64,000 bases of DNA from Pseudomonas sp. H3(2019) (lineage in GTDB: Bacteria > Pseudomonadota > Gammaproteobacteria > Pseudomonadales > Pseudomonadaceae), in assembly GCF_007713465.1 (NCBI RefSeq), contig NZ_VMSG01000024.1, positions 32,309 through 96,308 on the forward strand, given 5' to 3'. The notes beneath the pieces were generated by a model. It saw nothing but the letters and a program-made list of their open reading frames with translations. It was not told where the DNA came from and made no database searches. This document shows, one piece after another, positions 52,029 to 60,286 of this stretch. The position numbers and the translations under genes were made by a program. How positions within the stretch are numbered: position 1 is the stretch's first letter; every line of letters starts with the position of its first letter.

Positions 52029-52210
52029 TCCTGCGGGCATGCCAACTGCGTAAGCATTCGCTGACGCAGTTGGCAGCCTCTATCGCCTGTCAGATCTGAC
52101 AGTAGACCCTCTGTTTCATTTGCGAGACTCTTTAAGCGTACCCATGTGCTGCAGGGCTGGCAGGATCGCCAGCCTCCGGTGGTCGCAGCGCCCAATAAAC
52201 AAGGATCGTT

Positions 52211-52732
52211 ATGAAGCCCCAGGCCAGGGACAAGGCAGCTATGCCGTCGAGCAGCTGCATTTACCCGAACAAAGAACTCAGAGCCCGCCAGGGCTACCCC
52301 TCCAGAGCTCACTTCACGGTTATCCAGACTGACGATGGGCGCGGCGCGGCAATCACGGCACAGCGCGATTACCTGCGCATCAGTCGTATCTGTCGGGTAT
52401 CGGGACTGCTGATCCATACCCGCCGTTTGCATACCCTGCAACTGGCGCCGGGTATCCACGTCTACGATCCGTTTTTTTCGGGGCTACTGCTGCATTCCTG
52501 TGACCCGAACGTCTTTCTCGACATGAGCGAACTGTGGTTATGGGCGCTGAAAGACATCACACCTGGCACAGTGCTGTGCATGGACTACGCCAGCACTGAA
52601 GAGAAGCTGACGCGTCAGTTCGCCTGTGAGTGCGGCTCGCCCGATTGCCGTGGCTGGATCACCGGCTACGATGATCCGCCAAACGCCGAAGGCCAGAAGT
52701 TCTTGCAACACTGGCATCGACATAGCCTCTGA
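52211..52732 (+). CDS. SET-domain protein with post-SET cysteine cluster
   Basis: A 173-residue protein with a compact SET domain: LLLHSCDPNVFLDMSELWLWALKDITPGTVLCMDY holds the pseudoknot Asn/His-Ser-Cys motif and the catalytic Tyr of Lys methyltransferases. It is followed by the post-SET cysteines ECGSPDCRGWITG, expected to bind zinc with the HSC cysteine. The Arg/Lys-poor front part (residues 30-80) would bind the substrate loop. Bacterial SET proteins are rare and their targets mostly unknown. It stands alone between the Cys-rich periplasmic gene and carbonic anhydrase. Confidence 0.82.
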   Translation: MKPQARDKAAMPSSSCIYPNKELRARQGYPSRAHFTVIQTDDGRGAAITAQRDYLRISRICRVSGLLIHTRRLHTLQLAPGIHVYDPFFSGLLLHSCDPNVFLDMSELWLWALKDITPGTVLCMDYASTEEKLTRQFACECGSPDCRGWITGYDDPPNAEGQKFLQHWHRHSL

Positions 52733-52753
52733 TAAACGGAGGCTCAGCGCGGT

Positions 52754-53398
52754 TTACAAAGCACCGACCGGGCGCAAACGGTATTGCGGCGGCAGTTGCT
52801 CGAAACCGCTGATGGTCGCGTTCAGGCTCTTCCAGCGACCATCCTTGATGCCGTAGATGCAGCCGTGGATCGACAGACTCTGCCCGCGGTGCCAGGCATT
52901 TTGCACAATGCTGGTATGGCCGACGTTAGCCACTTGCTGGATCACGTTGAGTTCGCAGAGACGGTCGACCCGCTCTTCTTCAGTCGGCAACTGACCAAGT
53001 TCTTCGCGGTGTTCGTAATAAAGATCACGAATCGAGCGCAGCCAACCGTCGATCAGACCCAACTGGCGATCCTGCATCGAAGCGCGCACGCCGCCGCAAC
53101 CGTAGTGGCCGGTGACCAGGATATGTTTGACCTTGAGCACGTCCACCGCGTACTGAATCACCGACAGGCAATTGAGGTCGGTGTGCAGCACCACGTTGGC
53201 AACGTTACGGTGCACAAACAAGTCGCCAGGCAGCATGCCGACGATTTCGTTGGCCGGTACGCGTGCGTCGGAGCAACCGATCCATAGGTATTCCGGCGTC
53301 TGTTGGCGAGCCAGCTTGGCGAAGAAGTCAGGATCTTCTTTGGTGATCGCGTCGGCCCAGCGCTCGTTGTTATCAATCAGATCTTGTAATTCGTTCAT
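52754..53398 (-). CDS. can: Beta-class carbonic anhydrase
   Basis: Interconverts CO2 and bicarbonate in the cytosol. The 214-residue product has the zinc and catalytic residues Cys42, Asp44, His98 and Cys101 (GCSDARVP and GHYGCGG), the same numbering as E. coli Can. ATG 53398 (MNELQDLIDNN) is used; the upstream in-frame ATG at 53413 lacks support. It is convergent with the SET gene and divergent from the acidic protein gene. Confidence 0.95.
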   Translation of the reverse strand: MNELQDLIDNNERWADAITKEDPDFFAKLARQQTPEYLWIGCSDARVPANEIVGMLPGDLFVHRNVANVVLHTDLNCLSVIQYAVDVLKVKHILVTGHYGCGGVRASMQDRQLGLIDGWLRSIRDLYYEHREELGQLPTEEERVDRLCELNVIQQVANVGHTSIVQNAWHRGQSLSIHGCIYGIKDGRWKSLNATISGFEQLPPQYRLRPVGAL

Positions 53399-53549
53399 GC
53401 TCTGAAGCCTCAAGAATGATGCACTGCTTTGACAGACAACCGCCCGTCGGGGTCACGCGGGTGTTGCAGGTAGTCGAACAGAAATGCCTTGGAATCTTTA
53501 AGGGTAACGCCTGTCCACCCTATAAGGCCCCACATTATGAGGAATTTCC

Positions 53550-53951
53550 ATGACTGATTCACGACGTCCTTACGGCGCGGTCCAACCCGAGCCTATCGAC
53601 GACAACGAAGACCGCATGGGTTCGATGCGTGAGCTGGATTTCGATGAAGAAGAACCCGGCGAGACCATCGGCGGCCTGACCCGCGAGCACGAACGTGAGC
53701 AACAAATGCCCAGCGAACACGTACGTGAAAAAGGCATGGGTGGCGCCTCGGCTGACGACGAGCCCATTGACGACGACATGAGCCCGGAAAACCTGATTCG
53801 CGAAGATGGCGCCCGTGACGCTCATGAAGCCGGAGAGGACTTCAGCGCCGATTGGGACTTAAGCATCGTCGATGAGGACGAAATCGGCGGTGGCAACGGG
53901 CTGGATGAGGCGGAACTGGCAGAGCGCGATCCGGTTGGTGGCAATCGTTGA
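53550..53951 (+). CDS. Very acidic small protein of unknown function
   Basis: A 133-residue, highly charged protein, strongly enriched in Asp and Glu (DDNEDRMGSMRELDFDEEEPGE, ADDEPIDDDMSPENLIREDGA, DEDEIGGGN) with no hydrophobic core, so probably largely disordered. It is conserved in Pseudomonas under the unproven label serine kinase/phosphatase; I see no kinase or phosphatase motif. ATG 53550 has GAGGAA before it. A hairpin repeat follows the stop. Confidence 0.75.
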   Translation: MTDSRRPYGAVQPEPIDDNEDRMGSMRELDFDEEEPGETIGGLTREHEREQQMPSEHVREKGMGGASADDEPIDDDMSPENLIREDGARDAHEAGEDFSADWDLSIVDEDEIGGGNGLDEAELAERDPVGGNR

Positions 53952-53954
53952 ACC

Positions 53955-53984
53955 TGTGGCGAGGGTGCTTGCTCCCTCGCCACA
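53955..53984. repeat. REP-like hairpin repeat
   Basis: TGTGGCGAGGG (53955-53965), an 8-nt loop and CCCTCGCCACA (53974-53984) make a perfect 11-bp stem. It has the common Pseudomonas REP form and separates the acidic-protein gene from convergent rimI. Confidence 0.8.
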
Positions 53985-53995
53985 ATGGTTATGTA

Positions 53996-54448
53996 TCAAT
54001 CCACCAACGTGCAGGCCATCACCACCGCATCTTCACGCCCACCGACCGCCGGGTAGTAATCGCGACGGCGACCGACTTCATTGAAACCATAACGCTCATA
54101 CAGACGGAATGCCGCCTGATTGCTGTCGCGCACTTCCAGGAAGCATTCCCGGGCTTTGGCTTCATACGCACGGGACATCAAGTGCTCAAGCAGCCTCAAA
54201 CCCAGCCCGCGCCCCTGATTTTCCGGTTTGACCGTGATGTTCAGCAGATGCGCCTCATCAAGGATGATCTGCACCACACCGTGACCAACCTGTTGCTGAC
54301 CTTCAAACATTAGCCATATCTGGTATTTGCCCAGACCATCAAGAAAAATCCCACGGGTCCAGGGATGGCTGAACGCCGCATATTCGATTCTCAGTACAGC
54401 GTCCAAATCCGCTTCGGTCATCGGGCGGAACGATACAGCGTCACTCAT
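53996..54448 (-). CDS. rimI: Ribosomal protein S18 alanine N-acetyltransferase
   Basis: A 150-residue GNAT enzyme that acetylates the N-terminal Ala of ribosomal protein S18. The acetyl-CoA loop is VKPENQGRGLGLRLLEHL, followed by ECFLEVRDSNQAAFRLYERYGFNEVGRRRDYYP, the RimI signature with its catalytic Glu and Tyr. It overlaps the upstream gene on the same strand by 8 nt. Confidence 0.94.
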   Translation of the reverse strand: MSDAVSFRPMTEADLDAVLRIEYAAFSHPWTRGIFLDGLGKYQIWLMFEGQQQVGHGVVQIILDEAHLLNITVKPENQGRGLGLRLLEHLMSRAYEAKARECFLEVRDSNQAAFRLYERYGFNEVGRRRDYYPAVGGREDAVVMACTLVD

Positions 54449-55187
54449 TCGATTCTTTCCAACGCGCCATCAGCCGACGCATGGCTTGCCAGGCATCAGC
54501 CTTACGCTGTGGCTCTTCCATTAATAATTCCAGGCCGGGCAGCGCCCAGACCGAACCCAGGCCTTCGACCTGGAGTTCGCGGTTGTAGGCTTCAGCATTT
54601 GCCTCACCGGCAAACCGCACCGCCGGCAGGCCGATCAACCACAAGCAGACACAAGGCGCGTCTTCCAGGCGAGCCGAAAGGAACCCTTGAACGAAATCAC
54701 GGGCAGCTTCCGGGCCCTGATCCATGGTTCCACGCACCAGCAGCGGCCAGCGGACCGGTTCGCCGACAATTTGCGGGCTATCCGGCAGACCAGCGGCGCG
54801 CAGCATGTCCTTGAGCAGCAAGTAGGCCGGATCGCGAGTCTGGAACGCACCGCCTGTGGGTAACTCCACCAGCAGCAGGCAACGGCCGGCACGCAGCAAT
54901 TGCAAGGCAAAACGCGGCGGCGGTACTGGCCGCGCCTTGGTTACGACCGGTGTGTCTTCGACCTCTTCGGCCGGCTTGCTCGCCGGGCGCGCGACCGAAG
55001 GTGTTGGACGCGGCACTTCGACCTTGATCCGCTCGGCCGGCCTGGCCACAGGCTCTGCGGCCGCTTTCGCGACCTGCGCCGGCGCAATCGGTGTCTCGAC
55101 CAACGGCTCTGGCGCTTCCAGCAGCTCGGGCCGCGACGGTGCGGCAAAGGGCAATTCGGTACGCGGCAGCCAGTTGACCACCTGCAT
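54441..55187 (-). CDS. Conserved rimI-neighbour protein (often labelled energy transducer TonB)
   Basis: A 248-residue protein from ATG 55187 (MQVVNWLPRTELPFAAPSRPELLE). It has a Pro/Ala-rich middle (VETPIAPAQVAKAAAEPVARP, RPTPSVARPASKPAEEVED) and a compact C-terminal domain (FALQLLRAGRCLLLVELPTGG, CVCLWLIGLPAVRFAGE). I see no membrane helix and no TonB C-terminal fold, so the common TonB label seems to come from the Pro-rich part. Sequence upstream (LIESRRRAYLTA) matches recalled homologues, so a non-ATG start near 55226 is possible. It is in front of rimI and divergent from the condensin operon. Confidence 0.7.
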   Translation of the reverse strand: MQVVNWLPRTELPFAAPSRPELLEAPEPLVETPIAPAQVAKAAAEPVARPAERIKVEVPRPTPSVARPASKPAEEVEDTPVVTKARPVPPPRFALQLLRAGRCLLLVELPTGGAFQTRDPAYLLLKDMLRAAGLPDSPQIVGEPVRWPLLVRGTMDQGPEAARDFVQGFLSARLEDAPCVCLWLIGLPAVRFAGEANAEAYNRELQVEGLGSVWALPGLELLMEEPQRKADAWQAMRRLMARWKESNE

Positions 55188-55405
55188 GGCGGTCAAATAG
55201 GCGCGGCGACGGGACTCGATAAGCAAAGGTCGGCCACTTGTGGATAACTGATAGTGCAGGGATTCTACCGCCCTTCGCTCAAGATCGCCCGCAGTTGATC
55301 GATAGAAAAGCGACTGTCGGTCCCGCCGATCCTCCGAGAGTGATTCCCATCGCACGTGATGCAGTACAATCGCTGCTTTTAATCGCCAACCAGCCGGCCA
55401 TTCCA

Positions 55406-56683
55406 ATGATCGAACCCAAGCGCGTCTTGCGCGCCCTCGCCGAACACTGGGCACTTCTGGAGCCTTTGTGCGAGCACTTCGACCAAGGCACTCTGAGCCT
55501 CAACGAACTGCGCTCACAGCTGGCCGCCCAGCAACTGGACAGCACGCCACAGGACATCACCAGCCTGCTGGACGTGTGGATCCGCCTCGACATTCTGGTT
55601 CCGGTGGCCAAAAGCCCGAACCGTTTTGAACTGAACGCGCAGATTCACGACTTCCTCGCCTACCTGCGCCGTGAGCACCGTCTGGGCCTGTGCCTGGAAA
55701 TCGAAGCCTACCTGCGCCATCTTGAGCGGCTGGCCGGTTACATTCAGGACGCTTTCGACATCCGCGACGGCAATGATCTGGCACGCCAGCTGCGTTTGCT
55801 CGACATGCGCGTGCGCGATGTCCTGAAAAAACTCGCCAACGACGAACAGGCTCTGGTGGCCGTCGCCGAGCGGGCCAAGACCAGCGACCGGCAGATTCCG
55901 CTGCGTCAGCGTTATGCCGAAGTGTTGGCAACCTGGGACGAATACGTCGAGCCGATGATTCAGTTGGTCAACGCCGACGGCGCCTTCGAGCAAGGCGTGC
56001 GCAAGGTTGAAAACGTGCTGTTGCGCATGCTCAGCGAACAACAGCGCCTCGGCCACCTGGTCGACGACGACATGCTGCTGCGCACCCACGCGCGCATCCT
56101 CGAAATGCAGACCAGCGCCCAGTTGACCTTGCGTCATGCTCGCGAGCTGTTGCTGCCATTGCGTGAAGAGGCCCGTCGGCACAACGCCGTGACCCGTGGC
56201 GCGGCGCTGGCGCTGTCGATGATCCGCCGCAAGGGCATCGACGCAGTGCCGCAAGCGGCAATGCCGATGTTCACCCGACCGCAAAGTACCTTCCTCGGCA
56301 GCGCCAGTCAGGTCGAAGCCTACGTTTATGCACTGGCGCGTTTCGAGCCAAAACCGGCGCGTTTCCCCAAGGCCCACAAAACCCAAAAAGGCGAAGCCCC
56401 TCGGGCACCGCGCACCGTTCGGGAAATGCTCGAACGCTGCGAAGACGCGCTGCCGATGCCGGACTTGATGACCTGGCTGCTGGAGCAGGAACCGGACGGC
56501 GCGACCGACGAGTTGCTGTACTGGTTCTCCCGCCTGTCACGGGAAAAGCGCTTTAAACGCGAGCGTCTGGAACGCCGCGATTACCACACTCACGAGCACC
56601 AGGTCAGCCTGCGCTCCTTCGCCCTGCTCTCGGCCCGCGATGACGCGCCCGAGAATTCCGCGAGCACTCCTCATGCATCTTGA
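55406..56683 (+). CDS. mksF: MksF, kleisin-like subunit of the MksBEF condensin
   Basis: A 425-residue subunit of the MukBEF-like Mks condensin, expected to bridge the MksB heads. It starts at ATG 55406 (MIEPKRVLRALAEHW); the frame continues 56 codons upstream without coding character. It opens with a winged-helix region (LSLNELRSQLAAQQLDSTPQDITSLLD), followed by long helices (LGLCLEIEAYLRHLERLAGYIQDAFDIRD). It overlaps mksE by 11 nt, and the F-E-B order is that of the P. aeruginosa operon. Confidence 0.88.
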   Translation: MIEPKRVLRALAEHWALLEPLCEHFDQGTLSLNELRSQLAAQQLDSTPQDITSLLDVWIRLDILVPVAKSPNRFELNAQIHDFLAYLRREHRLGLCLEIEAYLRHLERLAGYIQDAFDIRDGNDLARQLRLLDMRVRDVLKKLANDEQALVAVAERAKTSDRQIPLRQRYAEVLATWDEYVEPMIQLVNADGAFEQGVRKVENVLLRMLSEQQRLGHLVDDDMLLRTHARILEMQTSAQLTLRHARELLLPLREEARRHNAVTRGAALALSMIRRKGIDAVPQAAMPMFTRPQSTFLGSASQVEAYVYALARFEPKPARFPKAHKTQKGEAPRAPRTVREMLERCEDALPMPDLMTWLLEQEPDGATDELLYWFSRLSREKRFKRERLERRDYHTHEHQVSLRSFALLSARDDAPENSASTPHAS

Positions 56684-57374
56684 TCTATCCGAACTGTCTC
56701 AACTGGCGCCGATCTTTCGCGAGCTGTTCAAGGGCTACCACGTCAGCCGTCGCGATCCTGAACTCTACGCGCAGCTGTCGAACTTTCAGGACCAGTACCG
56801 CACGCTGTTCAAGGCCCTGGGGTTTGAACTGGTCTGCGACACCCGTGGTTTCTACTACTTTGTGCCGGACCTCGCCGCTGCGGCGGTGAACAAGACCGCC
56901 CAGCGCTTGGCACTGTTCACCTTCATCCTCGTCGAGCATCTGGCTGACCAGGGCCGCGATCCGATTGCCGTCCTCGATGGTGGCAGCCTCGGTCGCGATG
57001 AACTGCCGTCGTTGCTGGAAAAGTACCGCGACCTGTTCATTCAGGCCGAAGTGCAGACCGTCGAAGAACTCGAAGAAAAGATCATGCGTCGCATGACCCA
57101 GCTCGGTTTTGCCAGCGAAGAGAACGGCATCTACCGCTTCCTGCCGCCGATGCACCGTTTCCTCGACGTCTGCCTGTCGGTCCAGCAAGACCGTGACCTG
57201 GCCGCCAGCCTGCACAGCGTGCTGCCATTGCCGGCGCCGGTGCTGATCGATGACGACAGCGACGAAAAGCTGCTGCAAACCGATGATCCGCTCGACCTGA
57301 GCGATTTCGCTGAAGAAAGCGAAGAAGACGCCCTGGCCCGTGCCATTGCCGAAGAACAGGAGCTCGACGCATGA
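56673..57374 (+). CDS. mksE: MksE, small winged-helix subunit of MksBEF
   Basis: A 233-residue protein starting at ATG 56673 (MHLDLSELSQLAPIF). The first half resembles tandem winged helices (IFRELFKGYHVSRRDPELY, FKALGFELVCDTRGFYYFVPD) and the tail is acidic (DDDSDEKLLQTDDPLDLSDFAEESEEDA). MksE binds MksF and regulates the complex. It overlaps mksF by 11 nt and mksB by 4 nt, so the three products are made together. Confidence 0.88.
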   Translation: MHLDLSELSQLAPIFRELFKGYHVSRRDPELYAQLSNFQDQYRTLFKALGFELVCDTRGFYYFVPDLAAAAVNKTAQRLALFTFILVEHLADQGRDPIAVLDGGSLGRDELPSLLEKYRDLFIQAEVQTVEELEEKIMRRMTQLGFASEENGIYRFLPPMHRFLDVCLSVQQDRDLAASLHSVLPLPAPVLIDDDSDEKLLQTDDPLDLSDFAEESEEDALARAIAEEQELDA

Positions 57375-60211
57375 GCAAGGAACGCTACGGCATTCGCCGC
57401 TTTGCCCTTTTGAACACCGCCGGTTACAGCCTCGGGCTATTCCCGCTGGAAGAGCCGCTGTCGGTCTACGGCGCGAACAACCTCGGTAAATCTGCCTCGA
57501 TCAACGCCTTGCAGTTCCCGATCCTGGCGCGCATGTCGGACATGAGCTTCGGCAAGTACAGCCTTGAACAGTCGCGGCGTTTCTATTTCGCCACTGACAC
57601 CAGTTACATTCTGGTCGAAGTCGCCCTGCCCCACGGCCCCCACGTGATTGGCGTGGTCGGACGTGGCCCTGGCGGCGGTTTCGGTCACCAGTTCTTCGCC
57701 TATGCCGGCAAACTGGACCTGGCCCATTACCAGAAAAACGATACCTGCCTGCGTCAGAAAGAGCTGTTCACCAACCTTGAGCGCGAAGGCCTGAAAGCCT
57801 ACGAACTCAAGCCGGACGAACTGCGCCGCTTGCTGGTCGGTGGCCACACGTCGGTCCCGCTGGACCTGACGCTGATTCCGCTGCGCTCCACCAGCGAGCA
57901 GAGCCTGAAAACCTTCCGCGCGCTGTTCATCAACCTGCTGCACATGCGCGAAATCACTGCAGCCAAGCTCAAGCAACTGTTCCTCGATGCCTTTGAACAC
58001 AGCCTGCGTTCCGGCAGCGTCGATTACATCGCCGCCTGCGAAGAAGCCTTCCGCGACGTGCGCCGCATGGAGCAGGACTACAACTCGCTGGTCACCGCCG
58101 GTCCGTTGGTCGAAGCGCTATCCGCTGGAGTTACTCAGCGCAACATTCTGCGCGGCAAGTTGCACCGCATCTCGCCGCTGCTCGACTCGTTGCTCGGCAC
58201 CTGGTCGGATTACGCCAGCGCACGCAAGAAAGAGCTGACGATTCAGGCCGAACACTACCGCAACGAGCAGGACGCACTGCAAAACGATCAACGCGGTGGT
58301 ACTCAGGAACTGATGCGCCTGGAGCGCGAAATCACCGGCATCCAGCGCTGGTTGGGCGAGTTGTCGGTGCTCAAGCATCGCTTCGCCCTGGTCGATGACG
58401 TCAAGGGGCTTGAGCAGCAACTGCTCGCCGCCAAGGACGCCCACGATGAACTGGCCGGTGCGCTGGCGCAGTCCCGTCAATTCAGTGCCGAAGACCTCGA
58501 AGAGCGTCTGCGGGATCTGGAAAAACGCCTGAAGTCGGTCAAGCAGCAACTCGATCACGCCGACAACAATAGCTACGCCCGCTTGCGCGAAGAGTTCTCG
58601 CAACAGGACGTCGAGCGCCTCATGCGTCTGTTCAACAGTGCGCTGTTCAGCTTGCCGCTGGGCGAGCATGGCATTGCCCTGGACGAAGACGGCCAGTGGG
58701 TCAAATCCATGGAGCTGATCCTCGATGGCTTTAAAGGCGAGCGCTTCGAAGTGCCGGGCCTGTCCATCGACCTGTCGCACATCGAACCACCGGCCCTGCA
58801 AGCCTTGGCCGACCGCGCCGCGCTGCGTGATCAGAAAGACCGTCTGGACAAAGAACTCAAGCAACTGAAAACCCAAGCGGCCGTCGTGGCGGACCGCGCG
58901 GCCAGCAAGACCCAGACCGAAGCGCTGTACCAGCAAGTGCTGGATGCGCAAAAAGCCCTGGAAGACTTCCGCCGCTCGCAAACGCTGAGCGCCGAGGAAG
59001 GCGACAAGCTGGAACAACTGGCGCAGATGGAAGCCGCACAGGACGAGTTGAAGCGTTCCAGCGATGCCTTCACCGAACGCGTCCAGCAACTGTCGGCCAA
59101 GCTGCAACTGGTCGGCCGGCAGATCGGCGACATGGAAGCCAAGCAACGTACCCTCGACGACGCCCTGCGCCGCCGTCAGCTGTTGCCAGCGGACCTGCCG
59201 TTCGGTACGCCGTTCATGGACCCGATCGACGATTCCATGGACAACCTGCTGCCGCTGCTCAATGACTATCAGGACAGCTGGCAAGGCCTGCTGCGTGTCG
59301 ACGGGCAGATCGAAGCGCTTTACGCGCAGGTTCGCCTCAAGGGCGTGGCCAAGTTCGACAGCGAAGACGATGTCGAGCGCCGCCTGCAATTGCTGATCAA
59401 CGCTTACGCGCACCGCACCGACGAAGCCCTGACCCTCGGCAAGGCCCGCCGTGCAGCGGTGACCGACATCGCCCGGACCCTGCGCAACATTCGCAGTGAC
59501 TACGACAGCCTTGAACACCAGCTGGCGCTGTTCAACCGCGAGATCAACAAACGTCAGGTCTCCAACCTGCAAAGTTTCCGCATCGTCCTGGCGCCGAACA
59601 AGGAAGCCCTCAAGCACATCGACCAGATCATCCACAGCGCAGGTCAGTATGAGGAAGGCGAAACCCTGTCGGTGTTCGACCTGAGTCAAAGCGCCGATCA
59701 GGACAACAAGAACGAAGAAGCCAAGGAATACCTGGCGCGGTTGGTGGCTGCGAACCACAACCAGTTGGGCTTGAAGGACCTGTTCGAGCTGGCGTTCGAA
59801 ATTACCAAGGTCAACGGGCAGCCGGTGATTCACACCGACATCGATGGCGCGGCGTCCAACGGCACCACCATGACCATCAAGGCGCTGACCAACATGTACT
59901 TGTTGCTGCACTTGATGGATCGCGACCAGGCCGGGCGCGTGCGTTTGCCGTACTACCTCGACGAGGCCGCGGACATCGACGAGAAAAACCAGGCCGCCTT
60001 GCTGGAAACCAGCTTGCAGCTGGGCTTCGTACCGATCCTCGCCAGTGTGAAGCCGCAGGTCTGCGCCAGTGTCGCCATCGACCTGGAAGGTGGTAGCGGG
60101 CCGCAGGGTATCTACATCGACGAGGCGGACTGGAAGTACATTCGCCGGCATGACGAGGTGAAGGCTACGGTGAACGTTGAGTCGACCGAACCGGAACTGG
60201 ACGAGGTCTGA
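57371..60211 (+). CDS. mksB: MksB, SMC-type ATPase of MksBEF
   Basis: A 946-residue SMC-like ATPase that compacts DNA. The N-terminal Walker A is GANNLGKSASINALQFP (about residues 34-50). The middle is coiled coil (LEQQLLAAKDAHDELAGAL, QLDHADNNSYARLREEF). The C-terminal head has the Walker B aspartate in YYLDEAADIDEKNQ, and the ABC-signature region is a variant (AASNGTTMTIKALTNM) as in MukB/JetC relatives. It ends at a terminator; no mksG/jetD nuclease gene follows, so this looks like the chromosome-compacting form rather than Wadjet plasmid defence. Confidence 0.93.
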   Translation: MSKERYGIRRFALLNTAGYSLGLFPLEEPLSVYGANNLGKSASINALQFPILARMSDMSFGKYSLEQSRRFYFATDTSYILVEVALPHGPHVIGVVGRGPGGGFGHQFFAYAGKLDLAHYQKNDTCLRQKELFTNLEREGLKAYELKPDELRRLLVGGHTSVPLDLTLIPLRSTSEQSLKTFRALFINLLHMREITAAKLKQLFLDAFEHSLRSGSVDYIAACEEAFRDVRRMEQDYNSLVTAGPLVEALSAGVTQRNILRGKLHRISPLLDSLLGTWSDYASARKKELTIQAEHYRNEQDALQNDQRGGTQELMRLEREITGIQRWLGELSVLKHRFALVDDVKGLEQQLLAAKDAHDELAGALAQSRQFSAEDLEERLRDLEKRLKSVKQQLDHADNNSYARLREEFSQQDVERLMRLFNSALFSLPLGEHGIALDEDGQWVKSMELILDGFKGERFEVPGLSIDLSHIEPPALQALADRAALRDQKDRLDKELKQLKTQAAVVADRAASKTQTEALYQQVLDAQKALEDFRRSQTLSAEEGDKLEQLAQMEAAQDELKRSSDAFTERVQQLSAKLQLVGRQIGDMEAKQRTLDDALRRRQLLPADLPFGTPFMDPIDDSMDNLLPLLNDYQDSWQGLLRVDGQIEALYAQVRLKGVAKFDSEDDVERRLQLLINAYAHRTDEALTLGKARRAAVTDIARTLRNIRSDYDSLEHQLALFNREINKRQVSNLQSFRIVLAPNKEALKHIDQIIHSAGQYEEGETLSVFDLSQSADQDNKNEEAKEYLARLVAANHNQLGLKDLFELAFEITKVNGQPVIHTDIDGAASNGTTMTIKALTNMYLLLHLMDRDQAGRVRLPYYLDEAADIDEKNQAALLETSLQLGFVPILASVKPQVCASVAIDLEGGSGPQGIYIDEADWKYIRRHDEVKATVNVESTEPELDEV

Positions 60212-60234
60212 TCCTTTCACCGGCGTCGTAACGA

Positions 60235-60270
60235 AAAAGGCCGCGATCCAATGGATCGCGGCCTTTTTTA
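60235..60270 (+). terminator. Terminator after the mks operon
   Basis: AAAAAGGCCGCGATCC pairs with GGATCGCGGCCTTTTT around a 3-nt loop, followed by more T. Being symmetrical (A-run and T-run) it serves both mksB and the convergent lipid-transport operon. Confidence 0.93.
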
Positions 60271-60286
60271 TGGTTGCCGTTGCGGG

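Noticed and set aside
58118..60220. 700-codon open frame antisense to mksB
   Set aside because: Val/Leu/Gln/Arg-rich composition without motifs; mksB on the other strand has clear Walker A and B motifs.
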